Of a DNA stretch of 32,474 bases, positions 23,596 to 31,645 are shown piece by piece. Location of the stretch: positions 1 to 32,474 of the forward strand of contig NZ_PUIV01000038.1 of assembly GCF_003113265.1 (NCBI RefSeq). The letters are read 5' to 3'. How positions within the stretch are numbered: position 1 is the stretch's first letter; every line of letters starts with the position of its first letter. The notes under the pieces were generated by a model. That model was not told where the DNA came from. It ran no database searches and saw only the letters and a program-made list of their open reading frames with translations. Source of the stretch: Methylosinus sporium (lineage in GTDB: Bacteria; Pseudomonadota; Alphaproteobacteria; Rhizobiales; Beijerinckiaceae). The position numbers and the translations under genes were made by a program.

Positions 23596-26100
23596 TCAGA
23601 ATTTGGCGCGCGCCTCGAACAGCACGGTGCGGCCGGGCGCCACCTGGGTGAAAGGCGTCGCCGTCTGATAGAAGGCGTCATAATAGGTGCGGTCGAACAT
23701 ATTCATGACCGAGACCTTGAGCGTGATATTTTCGGTGACCTTGCCTTCGAGGAAAGCGTCGAAGCGCCAGTAGGAGGGCAGCACGGTCGGCACATTCACG
23801 AAGGGATTGGCCGCCGTCGGCGCCGGCCAACCGGTCGTTCCGTTCACCGCTGTCGCGCCATTGGCGACGATATTGTTGCCGCCGTATATCTTCGAGCGAT
23901 AGACCGCCTGGCCGCCGAACTCAAGCCGATCCGCCTCGAAGCCGAAGAGATCGCCGAACTGATATTTGCTCAGCAGGCTGAAGGATTCATGCGCGATATT
24001 GGCGAGCGGCAGGCCGACATTGGTGACGATCTGCGATTGCTTGACCTTCGACTCCATGATGACGACGCCGCCGGTCACGCTCCATTTGTCGTTGATATTG
24101 CCGGCGATCTCTATATCCGCGCCTTGCACATAATATTCGGCGTTGCCCGTCGTCACCGAGCCGTTCACCTCGCGCGCGCCGGTCACATCGGTGCGGAACA
24201 GCGCCGCCGTGGCGAGCAGATGGCGATCGAAAAGCTCCCATTTCACGCCGATTTCCTTGGCGTAATTGCGCTGCGGCGGGAAGATCTGCACCGCCGTGGT
24301 GAGACCGCCGTAATTGGCCGCGCCGCCGTCGAGCTCCGCGCCGACCGGATTGGCCGAGGTCGCATAGGCCGCATAGAGGCTCACTTCCGGCAGCGGCTTC
24401 AGCACCAAGCCGAAATTGTAATTGACGAGGCTGGTGTGATTGGCGGCGAAGGTCGTATAGGCCTCGTTGCGGTTGGTGATGGTATAATCGTCGAAGCGCA
24501 CGCCGGCGTTGGCGATGACGATGTCTTCGTAATTGGCCGTCTCGATGAGATAGCCGGCCTTGGTGTCCACGGCGACGCGCGTCACATTCTGATTGCGCGT
24601 CGGCGTGTTGAGAAACGGCAGAGAGTTGCACGGCAGATAGAGATTGCACACGAGCGCGCCGCCGACGGCGCCTCCGTTCAGCTCCGACGAGAGATTGGTG
24701 TAATTGGTTCGCGTCAGCCCTTCCCGGCTATATTCGGCGCCGAGGACGACCTCATGCTTCATCGGGCCGGTGACGAATTTGTAATTTATGTCGGTCTGGC
24801 TCGCGAGCGTATTGGTCACTTGGTAGCGGCTCTGCGCGCCTATGTTCACCGTGCCGGCGGCCCAATTGGCGCTCTGCGTCAGCGTGCCGATGTAATCGAC
24901 CACCGAGCGGCTCTGGCGCAGCCGGCTGGTGATTTTCAGATCGTCATTGACGCGATACTCGCCGGTGAAAGTGCCGAAGTCCTGGCGATATTTCTGGAAG
25001 TCGCGATTGAGCAGCCCATACCAGGTGTTGCGCGAGGTGACGCCTTCCGCGTAAGGCCGATTGGTGGTGCGATTATAGGGAATGCCGAAATCCGGCAGGC
25101 CGCTCTGATAGGAGTGCGTGTAATTGGCCGTCAGAGTAAAATTCTCGATCGGCTTGAAGACGACAGAGCCCGAGACGCCGTCGCGATCATCGACGACATA
25201 ATTGCGTCCCGCGACATTGGCGTCCTGGAACAGGCCATTCACGCGCACGGCGAGAATCGGGCTGATCGCCTTGTTGACGTCGATCTGCACGCGCTTGGAG
25301 TTGTCTGACGGGCCGCCGGTGAACTTCATATCGTAGAAGTCCTGCTCCTTAGCCGTCTTGGTGACGATGTTCAACGCGCCGCCGGCGGTGCCGCGGCCGG
25401 CGAAGCTGGAGCCCGGACCGCGCAGGATTTCCACCTGCTCCGTGTAGAAATTCTCGCGCAAGCTGACGCCCGGATCGCGCACGCCGTCGACGAATATGTC
25501 GTTGCGGGCGTCGAAGCCGCGGATGAAGAAGCGATCGCCGAAGGCGTTGCCGCCCTCGCCCGAGCCGAGCGTGACGCCGGCCGTGCTGCGCGCGATTTCC
25601 TTCAGCGTGAAGGCGTTCTTGTCCTCGAGCACTTCCTTGGTGAGCACGGTCACGGTGCGCGGCGTGTTCAGCAGCGGCTGGGTGAATTTGTTGGACGACA
25701 GCCGATCGGCCTTATAGGGCGCCTTAGGATCGGCATAGGGATTGGCGTCGGCCGGCGCGGCGCCGCCCCCTGCCCCCGCCTGCGCGCTCTGGGCGCCTTG
25801 CGCGCCGGCTTGCGGAGCGGCGGACTGCGTCGAGGGAGCGCGCGTCGCACGGCGCGGCTTGGCGGCCTGATGGGCGGCGGGCGCCGCATGAACCACCGGC
25901 TTCGGCTTCTCCTTCGGCGCGTCGACGCGCACCGCCGGCAGAGACTGACTGGCTTCCTGCGCTGTCGCGACGCCGACGCCCGCGGCCAGCAGAGCCGCTA
26001 CTCCCAACAGTTTCGCCGACGGGCCGTCGATGCGCGAGACCGACGCGGATGATCCGCGCCGCAGGCTGCGCAGAGAAAACGGCGCTTTGATGTTGTTCAT
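23596..26100 (-). CDS. TonB-dependent siderophore receptor
   Basis: This is an outer-membrane receptor of about 834 residues. It has a long basic leader and a signal segment ending ATAQ near residue 48. An Ala/Pro/Gln-rich linker follows (about 50-125), then the plug domain with TVTVLTKEVLEDKNAFTLKE, FFIRGFDARNDIFVDGVRD and EILRGPGSSFAGRGTAGGALN. The 22-strand barrel ends in Phe, as required for assembly by BAM. These plug motifs are those of ferric-siderophore receptors (FhuA/FiuA-like). The start is the ATG at 26100 with AGGA seven bases upstream. It heads the operon with the PiuC pair, exbB, exbD and tonB. Which siderophore it takes is not visible, and no siderophore biosynthesis genes are present, so a xenosiderophore is possible. 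Confidence 0.93.
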   Translation of the reverse strand: MNNIKAPFSLRSLRRGSSASVSRIDGPSAKLLGVAALLAAGVGVATAQEASQSLPAVRVDAPKEKPKPVVHAAPAAHQAAKPRRATRAPSTQSAAPQAGAQGAQSAQAGAGGGAAPADANPYADPKAPYKADRLSSNKFTQPLLNTPRTVTVLTKEVLEDKNAFTLKEIARSTAGVTLGSGEGGNAFGDRFFIRGFDARNDIFVDGVRDPGVSLRENFYTEQVEILRGPGSSFAGRGTAGGALNIVTKTAKEQDFYDMKFTGGPSDNSKRVQIDVNKAISPILAVRVNGLFQDANVAGRNYVVDDRDGVSGSVVFKPIENFTLTANYTHSYQSGLPDFGIPYNRTTNRPYAEGVTSRNTWYGLLNRDFQKYRQDFGTFTGEYRVNDDLKITSRLRQSRSVVDYIGTLTQSANWAAGTVNIGAQSRYQVTNTLASQTDINYKFVTGPMKHEVVLGAEYSREGLTRTNYTNLSSELNGGAVGGALVCNLYLPCNSLPFLNTPTRNQNVTRVAVDTKAGYLIETANYEDIVIANAGVRFDDYTITNRNEAYTTFAANHTSLVNYNFGLVLKPLPEVSLYAAYATSANPVGAELDGGAANYGGLTTAVQIFPPQRNYAKEIGVKWELFDRHLLATAALFRTDVTGAREVNGSVTTGNAEYYVQGADIEIAGNINDKWSVTGGVVIMESKVKQSQIVTNVGLPLANIAHESFSLLSKYQFGDLFGFEADRLEFGGQAVYRSKIYGGNNIVANGATAVNGTTGWPAPTAANPFVNVPTVLPSYWRFDAFLEGKVTENITLKVSVMNMFDRTYYDAFYQTATPFTQVAPGRTVLFEARAKF

Positions 26101-26409
26101 TCTGTCCTGCCCCCGTGGAATCAAATCCGGCAAAGCCGGTAAGGTCTTCCACTATGAGTATTTTTGGCTAGGGACAGGGTCAATCGAGAGATGCGTAGCT
26201 TGGAAATCTTGCAAGAACGCTATTCTTGGAATGCTAGAGACAAATCCTCTGTCACCTTTCGAACATTGTTCGAAAGGTGCTTATTGGAATATTTCCATTT
26301 TGGAATTGGATGAGCTTATCTCGCTCGTCTCACGCCGATGTCGCGCGTCGCGAGCCTATTGTCGCGCTCGCGGGCGGCGCGCCACGGCGCCGCCTATTTT
26401 CGTGAGCGC
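26101..26409. promoter_or_regulatory. AT-richer upstream region of the siderophore receptor operon
   Basis: This gap of about 310 bases holds no gene and is lower in GC than its flanks. On the reverse strand, TTGACC (26183-26178) and TACTCA (26160-26155) are separated by 17 bases and could be -35/-10 elements for the receptor operon; the -10 match is poor. CCGGC-AAA-GCCGG (26127-26139) is a small hairpin in the presumed leader. The heptamer TTGGAAT occurs near 26226, 26284 and 26300. TGGAA-TAT-TTCCA is a short dyad at 26285-26297. The perfect palindrome at 26253-26279 is listed separately. Confidence 0.5.
26253..26279. promoter_or_regulatory. Perfect 27-bp palindrome, probable operator
   Basis: CACCTTTCGAACA (26253-26265) and TGTTCGAAAGGTG (26267-26279) are exact inverted repeats around a single T. 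No T-run follows on either strand, and the site lies about 150 bases before the receptor start, so an operator is more likely than a terminator. The core TTTCGAA-N5-TTCGAAA is reminiscent of, but not equal to, the Irr-type iron box (TTTAGAA-N3-TTCTAAA). It also contains GAAC-N3-GTTC. Confidence 0.6.
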
Positions 26410-27909
26410 CTATTTGCCTTCGATCGTCTTGCGCGCCTCGTCACGCAGCAAACGGCGGGAATCGTCGCGGATATAGGACATGTGCCCGCCGGGCACGGTC
26501 ACGAGCCGCACGCGAGTCGTCTCGCCGAAAGCGGGCAGCTGATCGATGAGCAGCTTGCTCGCATAATAGGGCGTCACCAGATCTGCGAGCCCATGGGCGA
26601 CGAGCACTTTCAAGCGGGCGTCGAGCGCGAGCTCGTCGCGCAAGGTCGAGACGGCCTCCGCATTGGCGCGGCCGCCGCGGCCGAAGTCCCAATCATGCGC
26701 GACCTTGTGATTGAGAATCTCATAGCGCGCATCGCCGATCGGCCATTGCAATTTCTCGATCGTCAGGCGCGTCATGGCGGCGCCGAGCGGCGCGGCGAGC
26801 GCGTCGAGCACCGGATCAGCCCAATTGCTCTCGCGCGAGAAGGGCCGCGGATCGAAGCCCGTGATCTCGCCGTCATAGGCGCTGGAGACGCGATGCGAGG
26901 CGCGCAGACGATCGCGCAGAAACGTCTTCAGCGCGACGCGGCCGCCCTCCTCCGTCACGATCCGCGATTCCAGCCCGGTGAAGCGCGTGACATTGGCGTC
27001 GAGCCGCTCCAGAGCCTCCTTGTCGCGCGGGCCTTTGAGCAGATCGACGAGAAACTCGCCCGAGGCGTAGGCCTCGACATCGGCGAGCTCGGCGCGCTGC
27101 TTGGCGTCGCGGGCCACCGCCGCATAGGACGGCAGGCGGCCCGCCAGCGACAGGAGATTGCGCGGGCTGTCCAGCCAGGCGAAATCCAGCGCCGGCGAGA
27201 TCAGCACCAGACCTTCGACGCCTATGCTCTCGCGCTCGCGCAGCGCATGGGCGAGCTCGACGGCGCGAAAACCGCCATAGCTCTCGCCGACCAGAAACTT
27301 CGGCGAAGCGATGCGCCGATGCGTCGCCAGCCATTTGCGCACCACGACCGCGAGCGCCTCGGCGTCTCCCTGCGCCGAGAGGAAGTGCTTTCGCATCTCC
27401 TCATTGTCGGTGAGGAATTTGCTGTAGCCCGTGCCCGGCGGATCGATGAAGACGAGATCGACGAAAGGCAGCCAGCTTTCGGCATTGTCGACGAGGATGG
27501 GCGGCGCCGAAGGCGACAGCGGTCCGGAGCCGAGCGACAGCCGCCAGGGCGAGACGCCGCCGAGTCCGAGCCAGGCGGAAGCGGCGCCCGGCCCGCCATT
27601 GAAGACGAAGGCGATGGGCCGGGCCAGCGCATCGACGTCGGAGCGCTCATAAGAGACATAGGCGACGTCGACCCTCGGCGCGCCGCTTTGCGCGTCACGC
27701 AGCCGCACCGCGCCGGCGCGCGCGAGAAAGGATAGTTTCTCGCCGCGGATCGACATGGAATGCGTGGTCGTGACCTCTGTCGGAAGGCCTTGCGATTGGT
27801 CCGCGGCCTCCTCGCTCTCCTTTTTCTGCGCCGCGGGCGGCGCCGCGAGGCTCGACGAGCCCGCGAGCACAAGAGCGAGAGCGAGCGCAATCCAGGCTTT
27901 GGAAATCAT
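26410..27909 (-). CDS. S10 family serine carboxypeptidase-like peptidase
   Basis: The 499-residue protein is an alpha/beta-hydrolase of peptidase family S10. The start is the ATG at 27909, with AGG 8 bases upstream. Residues 1-23 are a signal peptide ending Leu-Ala-Ala, so the protein is exported. FVFNGGPGAASAWLGLGG (101-118) supplies the oxyanion-hole region. The catalytic triad is Ser210 in GESYGG, Asp443 in HGLADLVTPY and His476 in GGHMSY. All three residues are present, so it is likely active. Bacterial S10 members of this size are poorly studied, and the substrate is unknown. It lies upstream of the receptor operon on the same strand, but the 309-base gap with its own regulatory features suggests separate transcription. 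It is divergent from csbD. Confidence 0.9.
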   Translation of the reverse strand: MISKAWIALALALVLAGSSSLAAPPAAQKKESEEAADQSQGLPTEVTTTHSMSIRGEKLSFLARAGAVRLRDAQSGAPRVDVAYVSYERSDVDALARPIAFVFNGGPGAASAWLGLGGVSPWRLSLGSGPLSPSAPPILVDNAESWLPFVDLVFIDPPGTGYSKFLTDNEEMRKHFLSAQGDAEALAVVVRKWLATHRRIASPKFLVGESYGGFRAVELAHALRERESIGVEGLVLISPALDFAWLDSPRNLLSLAGRLPSYAAVARDAKQRAELADVEAYASGEFLVDLLKGPRDKEALERLDANVTRFTGLESRIVTEEGGRVALKTFLRDRLRASHRVSSAYDGEITGFDPRPFSRESNWADPVLDALAAPLGAAMTRLTIEKLQWPIGDARYEILNHKVAHDWDFGRGGRANAEAVSTLRDELALDARLKVLVAHGLADLVTPYYASKLLIDQLPAFGETTRVRLVTVPGGHMSYIRDDSRRLLRDEARKTIEGK

Positions 27910-28056
27910 GACACGACCTTTCATTCCACGATGTGAGAACAGATAGCGCCGCGCTCGAGCGTGGCGAAGGGCGATGGAACCATATCCATCGGCAAGAATT
28001 GTCATCCGATCCTGCGGCGCTCGAAAATAGACGCGCCCGAGTAGAGGAGAAGAACG

Positions 28057-28257
28057 ATGGAGTGGAACCAGATCGAAGGCAATTGGAAACAGGCCAAAGG
28101 CAAGATCAAAGAAAAATGGGGCGACTTGACCGACGACGACCTGACCAGAATCCAGGGCAAGCGCGACCAATTCGAAGGCGAATTGCAGAAACGCTACGGA
28201 AAAAGCAAGGAAGCCGTTCAAAAAGATGTCGATGAATGGCTGAAAACGCTCCATTGA
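28057..28257 (+). CDS. CsbD family stress-associated protein
   Basis: The 66-residue protein is a CsbD family member: small, very hydrophilic, and typically induced by general stress. It shows the family core WNQIEGNWKQAKGKIKEKWG at 3-22, followed by LTDDDLTRIQGKRDQFEG and LQKRYGKSKEAVQKDVDEWL. The start ATG has a strong GAGGAGA site. A GGAAC sequence lies about 80 bases upstream, but I see no matching CGTT at the spacing of an EcfG promoter. A strong GC hairpin follows the gene. Its molecular role is not established in the family. Confidence 0.92.
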   Translation: MEWNQIEGNWKQAKGKIKEKWGDLTDDDLTRIQGKRDQFEGELQKRYGKSKEAVQKDVDEWLKTLH

Positions 28258-28295
28258 GCGACGCCTCTCCACTGCACTCCCAGGGGAGAGACAAA

Positions 28296-28321
28296 GCGGC
28301 GGCCGGTTCTCCGGCCGCCGC
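28296..28321. terminator. Bidirectional terminator between csbD and the MaoC hydratase gene
   Basis: GCGGCGGCCGG (28296-28306) and CCGGCCGCCGC (28311-28321) form an 11-bp perfect stem with a TTCT loop, preceded by AAA and followed by GGCTTT. It lies between the convergent csbD and MaoC genes, so it can end both transcripts. Confidence 0.75.
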
Positions 28322-28329
28322 GGCTTTCG

Positions 28330-29382
28330 TCAGCGCGGCATCACCGCCCAATAGTCGAGGTCGAGCAGCACGTCGGGATGCGGCTTACCCTCGGCCGTCG
28401 TCAGCGGGAAATCCGCCGGCGGGTGGTCCTTCGTGGCGACGAGCCGCAGGCGCAGCGCGCCAATGTCCGAGCGGCCGGGAATCTCGGCCTTGTCCAGCAC
28501 TTCCGACCAAGCGAAGACAGTGCCGCCGGCGAACAGCGGATTGACATGACGCCCGCCATTCACCGCGGCGATGTGGAAGGCGTTCTCGACACCGTTGAAA
28601 GAAAGCGCGCGGGCGAGCGAGATCACATGCCCGCCATAGATGATGCGCTTCCCGAAACGCCCCTGCGCCTCATAGTATTGATTGAAATGGACCTTGGAAT
28701 TGTTCTGATAGAGGCGCGTGGCGATCTGATGCTCGGCCTCCTCCACGGTCATTCCGTCGATATGGTCGATCTTCTCGCCCACCTCGTAATCGCCCCAGAA
28801 ATAGGGAGAGCCGGCCAAATCCTTGTCGTAGGCGGCGACGTTGATCGCCGGCACGGCCTTGCCGAGATCGGCGGGGGCGACGGATTTGGGCAGCGTCGGC
28901 ACGACTTCCGGCCCGACGGGGGCGTCCTTGTCGCGCTTCTTCACCATCACCCAGCGGGCATAGTCGAGCACGGTCTCGCCGCGCTGATTCTTGCCGGTGG
29001 AGCGCACATAGACGACGCCAGTCTCCTTATTGGAGTTCTCCTTGAGGCCGATGACCTCGGAGCTCGCCGTCAGCGTGTCGCCCGGATAGACGGGCGCGAG
29101 AAATTTGAAATCCGCATAGCCGAGATTGGCGATGGCGTTCAGCGAGACGTCCGGCACGGTCTTGCCGAGCACGAAATGGAAAACGAGAATATCGTCGATC
29201 GGCGCTTCTCTATAGCCGATCGCCTGGGCGAAGGCCGCCGAGGATTGGACGGCGAAGCGCGGCAGATAGAGCGCCGTGTAGAGCGCGACGTCGCCCACCG
29301 TCACCGTGCGCGGCGCGGCGTGGCGGATCACCTGACCCAGCGAGAAATCCTCGAAAAAATTTCCGACCTTCGACTTGCTCAT
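28330..29382 (-). CDS. MaoC family dehydratase, probable mesaconyl-CoA hydratase
   Basis: The 350-residue protein is a double hotdog-fold hydratase. It has FFEDFSLGQVIRHAAPRTVTVGDVALYTALY at the start. A first hotdog half contains FHFVLGKTVPDVSLNAIANLGYADFKFLAPVYPGDT. A second half from about 180 contains FWGDYEVGEKIDHIDGMTVEEAEH and ends with GGTVFAWSEVLDK. Length and motifs fit the mesaconyl-(C1)-CoA hydratase (Mch/MeaC) of the ethylmalonyl-CoA pathway, which regenerates glyoxylate in serine-cycle methylotrophs. Other MaoC hydratases are possible. It is the third gene of a unit with yggT and a DUF167 gene; the ATG lies 3 bases after the DUF167 stop. No other ethylmalonyl-CoA pathway gene is in the window. 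Confidence 0.8.
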   Translation of the reverse strand: MSKSKVGNFFEDFSLGQVIRHAAPRTVTVGDVALYTALYLPRFAVQSSAAFAQAIGYREAPIDDILVFHFVLGKTVPDVSLNAIANLGYADFKFLAPVYPGDTLTASSEVIGLKENSNKETGVVYVRSTGKNQRGETVLDYARWVMVKKRDKDAPVGPEVVPTLPKSVAPADLGKAVPAINVAAYDKDLAGSPYFWGDYEVGEKIDHIDGMTVEEAEHQIATRLYQNNSKVHFNQYYEAQGRFGKRIIYGGHVISLARALSFNGVENAFHIAAVNGGRHVNPLFAGGTVFAWSEVLDKAEIPGRSDIGALRLRLVATKDHPPADFPLTTAEGKPHPDVLLDLDYWAVMPR

Positions 29383-29385
29383 GCC

Positions 29386-29715
29386 TCAACCATTTTTTGT
29401 CGCGCCGGTCTTCTCCAGCGCTGCGAGGAGCCGTGCGGGATCGCCCGCGATGAAGAGCTTTTTCAGCCGCGCCGTGTGACCGGAGACGATCGACACGGTT
29501 CTGCGCGGCGCGCCGATCGTCTCGGCGACAAGTTCGACCAGCGAGTCATTGGCGCGCCCATCCTCCGGCGCCGCCCGCACCCTGGCCTTGAGCACCGGCC
29601 GGCCGTCGGCGAGACGCTCGACGCCTTCGACCGCGTCGCGGCCGCCCTTGGGCGTCAGCCGAACCCAGAGAGCGACGCCTTCGCCCTCCGCGCTCCAGGC
29701 GGCGGCCTCCGTCAT
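29386..29715 (-). CDS. DUF167 (YggU) family protein
   Basis: The 109-residue protein belongs to DUF167/YggU, small alpha/beta proteins of unknown function. It shows LWVRLTPKGGRDAVEG near residue 16, LKARVRAAPEDGRANDSLVELVAE in the middle and VSIVSGHTARLKKLFIAGD, all recognisable family segments. It starts 1 base after the yggT stop, matching the well-known yggT-yggU gene pairing. The ATG at 29715 gives a normal length. It contains no membrane or export signal. Confidence 0.88.
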   Translation of the reverse strand: MTEAAAWSAEGEGVALWVRLTPKGGRDAVEGVERLADGRPVLKARVRAAPEDGRANDSLVELVAETIGAPRRTVSIVSGHTARLKKLFIAGDPARLLAALEKTGATKNG

Positions 29716-29716
29716 G

Positions 29717-30007
29717 TCAGCCTATGCCGCCGAGCTGGCCGGCGACCAGATTGCGCAGGAATTGCAGCGCGAGCAGCAGGATTATGGGCGAGATGTCCAT
29801 TCCGCCCAAGCTCGGCAGCACGCTGCGGATCGGCCGCAGCACCGGCTCGGTCAGCGCGTTCAGCGCATTCCACAGCGAATAGACTGCGCGCGATCTGGTG
29901 TTCACCACATCGAAGGCGATGAGCCATGACATGACCGCCATGGCGATGACGACCCACCAATAGAGGTCGATGATCGTGAAGATGAGATTGGCCACAGCAT
30001 ATTGCAT
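29717..30007 (-). CDS. YggT family integral membrane protein
   Basis: The 96-residue protein has two hydrophobic regions (about 5-30 and 68-88). Between them is the YggT signature NALNALTEPVLRPIRSVLPSLGGMDISPII. Family members are small inner-membrane proteins; roles in osmotic response or cell division have been proposed but are not settled. The start ATG at 30007 has GGAAAG just upstream. It leads a three-gene unit with the DUF167 and MaoC genes, so its promoter should lie between 30008 and the tRNA gene. Confidence 0.9.
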   Translation of the reverse strand: MQYAVANLIFTIIDLYWWVVIAMAVMSWLIAFDVVNTRSRAVYSLWNALNALTEPVLRPIRSVLPSLGGMDISPIILLLALQFLRNLVAGQLGGIG

Positions 30008-30187
30008 GATGTGCTTTCCACCGGTCGAAGTCGAAAAATGTCTCTATCCCTCCTGCACCGCCGCCGCAATCCCTGGCCCCGGCTTCGGCGCGGCCATTCG
30101 GCGGAGACCGTCTCGGAAAAGAGGAACGATTTCGACGCAGGGCGGATTGACAGGCGGATAGGCGCCGAGTATCCAGCGCCTCGGAGC

Positions 30188-30263
30188 GGGGCTGTAGCTC
30201 AGATGGGAGAGCGCTGCAATCGCACTGCAGAGGTCGGGGGTTCGAATCCCCCCAGCTCCACCA
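30188..30263 (+). tRNA. tRNA-Ala (anticodon CGC)
   Basis: The 76-base sequence folds into a full cloverleaf. The acceptor GGGGCTG pairs with CAGCTCC and includes the G3:U70 pair that defines alanine tRNA. The D arm is GCTC/GAGC, the anticodon stem CTGCA/TGCAG, and the T arm GGGGG-TTCGAAT-CCCCC. The discriminator is A, and CCA is encoded. The seven-base anticodon loop reads ATCGCAC, so the anticodon is CGC, reading GCG codons. These codons are frequent here, consistent with the GC-rich code use. Confidence 0.95.
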
Positions 30264-30410
30264 ATCAATTCCGGCGATCGGACTTCCAGAAATCGCGGAT
30301 CGACTGTCGGGCGCGCGTCACGCGCGCGACGCCGGCCACGAATCTATAGCGGCGCGCCGCTCGCGTCGTCGACTTCACGACATGATCTTCGCTCGCAGCG
30401 CTTACCGCCC

Positions 30411-30650
30411 TCACGCCCTCGGCGTCGGGACATGCTCGTCGAAGCGCCGCCGCGGAAAGGCCGCTCTGAACAGCATGATGACGAGATTGATCAGAACGAG
30501 ACCAACGAGCAGCGTCAGCCCCCAATCGCCTATGCTCGCCGTGGAGGGCGCCTGCAACACCGAATTCACGGCCGTTTCGCCCTTGGCCCATACGCAGCTC
30601 ACCGCCTCGCAAAATGTCATCGACGCGAGCGGTTGTTCGCAGGACTCCAT
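30411..30650 (-). CDS. Small single-pass membrane protein, unknown function
   Basis: This is a 79-residue reading frame whose ATG at 30650 has GGGAG 9 bases upstream. It has one clear membrane helix near 44-66 (LTLLVGLVLINLVIMLFRAAF), followed by a basic RRRF segment that would stay in the cytoplasm. The N-terminal half is weakly Cys-containing (three Cys before residue 25). I do not recognise the family. The ribosome-binding site and the helix with its positive flank favour a real gene. Confidence 0.5.
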   Translation of the reverse strand: MESCEQPLASMTFCEAVSCVWAKGETAVNSVLQAPSTASIGDWGLTLLVGLVLINLVIMLFRAAFPRRRFDEHVPTPRA

Positions 30651-30997
30651 GATCGGCTCCCGAGTTCTCGTCTATTCGCACGCATTTAGAGGCGCTGCGA
30701 GCGACTTCAATCCCGCCCGCGTTGCGCCGCAGCATAGACGGCGGCGCAACGACGCACGCGGGAAACGATGCGCACGATAAAGTAGAGTTGCGCCGAAAAG
30801 CGTCTATCGTCGCGTGCGACCGAGCGACATTTCTGTTGCTGTGCTCTTATTTTCTCTCGACAACGGCTAAGTATTCGCCCACTCTATCGGCGTTCGGAAT
30901 TTCCGTTCATCCTGGGAAAACTCGGAGCCGACGTAACCGATTTGGACGAAAGATCGTCCAACGGAAGTCGTTCTGCCCCCTTCGACGCCGGAGACCC
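30651..30997. other. Intergenic stretch with a stem-loop and a repeated 9-mer
   Basis: No convincing gene lies in these 347 bases. CGTTGCGCCG (30720-30729) and CGGCGCAACG (30742-30751) form a perfect 10-bp stem with a 12-base loop, and TCCCGC/GCGGGA (30711-30716, 30758-30763) can extend it. GTTGCGCCG recurs as a third, direct copy at 30788-30796. The part from about 30830 to 30960 is AT-richer and probably carries the promoter of the gene at 30998. A plus-strand frame runs through most of the stretch into that gene, but its codon use is unlike the neighbours. Confidence 0.45.
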
Positions 30998-31645
30998 ATG
31001 CGCCGCATCGTTCGCCCCTTCGTGAAGGAATTCAAATCGCGCTCCGCCAAGGCCGCGTCGAGCCGTATCGTTCCGCTCGACGAAGCGGCCGCCGAGCAAA
31101 AGCCCGCCTTTCTCGACCTCGCGGCCTTCGCGCCGCGCGTCGTGGAACGTGAGACGCCGCATGACGACGGCTATGAAGCGGCGATGAAAGCGGCCGATCT
31201 CGTTTTCGGCAAGAAGGCCGAAGCGATAAAGGCGGAGGCCGTGTCCGCGCAGCCGGCGAGCACCGGCCGTGTGCTGCCGAGCCTCATCGAGCCCATCGCG
31301 CCGCCGCCCGAGCCGGAGGCGCCTGTCCGCCGTGGCCCCGGCCGTCCGCGCGGCGTGAAGAAAGCCGTCGAGCCGAAGATCGTCGACGCCGAGAGCGACG
31401 CGCCGATTCGCGCCGCGCGCCGCCCCAAAGCGCCGAAAGCCGCGCCCGCGCCGCGGCCCGCTCCGGAGCCGATCGTCACTGTCGCGCGCCAGCCGCCGGC
31501 TCCGGCGCCGATCGCCGTCGCCAGGGTCGAGAGCGAGACAACGAGCCGCAGGATTCGCCGCGCCATTCAGCTGCGCTGGGTTCTCGGAACGGAGCTGCGG
31601 GCCGGCGAAAAGTGGAAGCGTCGCCTTCCCGAGGCCGCCCGCTGA
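30998..31645 (+). CDS. Hypothetical basic protein with an AT-hook-like motif
   Basis: The 215-residue protein has no recognised enzyme domain. Residues about 110-120 read RRGPGRPRGVKK, which contains the Gly-Arg-Pro core of an AT-hook flanked by Arg and Lys. The surrounding region (90-175) is Pro/Ala/Arg-rich and probably unstructured. The C-terminus RRIRRAIQLRWVLGTELRAGEKWKRRLP is strongly basic and may be helical. This composition suggests DNA or nucleic-acid binding, but that is inference. The start is the ATG at 30998, with GGAG 7 bases before it. The frame is open further upstream, but that stretch is AT-rich and unlike coding sequence. Confidence 0.6.
   Translation: MRRIVRPFVKEFKSRSAKAASSRIVPLDEAAAEQKPAFLDLAAFAPRVVERETPHDDGYEAAMKAADLVFGKKAEAIKAEAVSAQPASTGRVLPSLIEPIAPPPEPEAPVRRGPGRPRGVKKAVEPKIVDAESDAPIRAARRPKAPKAAPAPRPAPEPIVTVARQPPAPAPIAVARVESETTSRRIRRAIQLRWVLGTELRAGEKWKRRLPEAAR

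Noticed and set aside
23455-25308. 617-codon plus-strand frame opposite the siderophore receptor
   Set aside because: It is antisense to the plug and barrel motifs of the receptor.
26338-27735. 465-codon plus-strand frame opposite the S10 peptidase
   Set aside because: The reverse strand has the full Ser-Asp-His triad; the plus frame has no domain.
27977-28056. GGAAC upstream of csbD as part of an EcfG stress promoter
   Set aside because: No CGTT element occurs at the required 16-17 base spacing.
28378-29922. 514-codon plus-strand frame opposite the MaoC and DUF167 genes
   Set aside because: It is a shadow of two well-recognised reverse-strand genes.
30311-30327. GCGCGCG-TCA-CGCGCGC hairpin after the tRNA
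   Set aside because: It has no T-run and such GC runs are common in this DNA, so I did not call a terminator.
30002-30349. Frames containing AVAQMGERCNRTAEVGGSNPP and, on the other strand, GGIRTPDL
   Set aside because: These are well-known false translations of tRNA genes; they lie over the tRNA-Ala.
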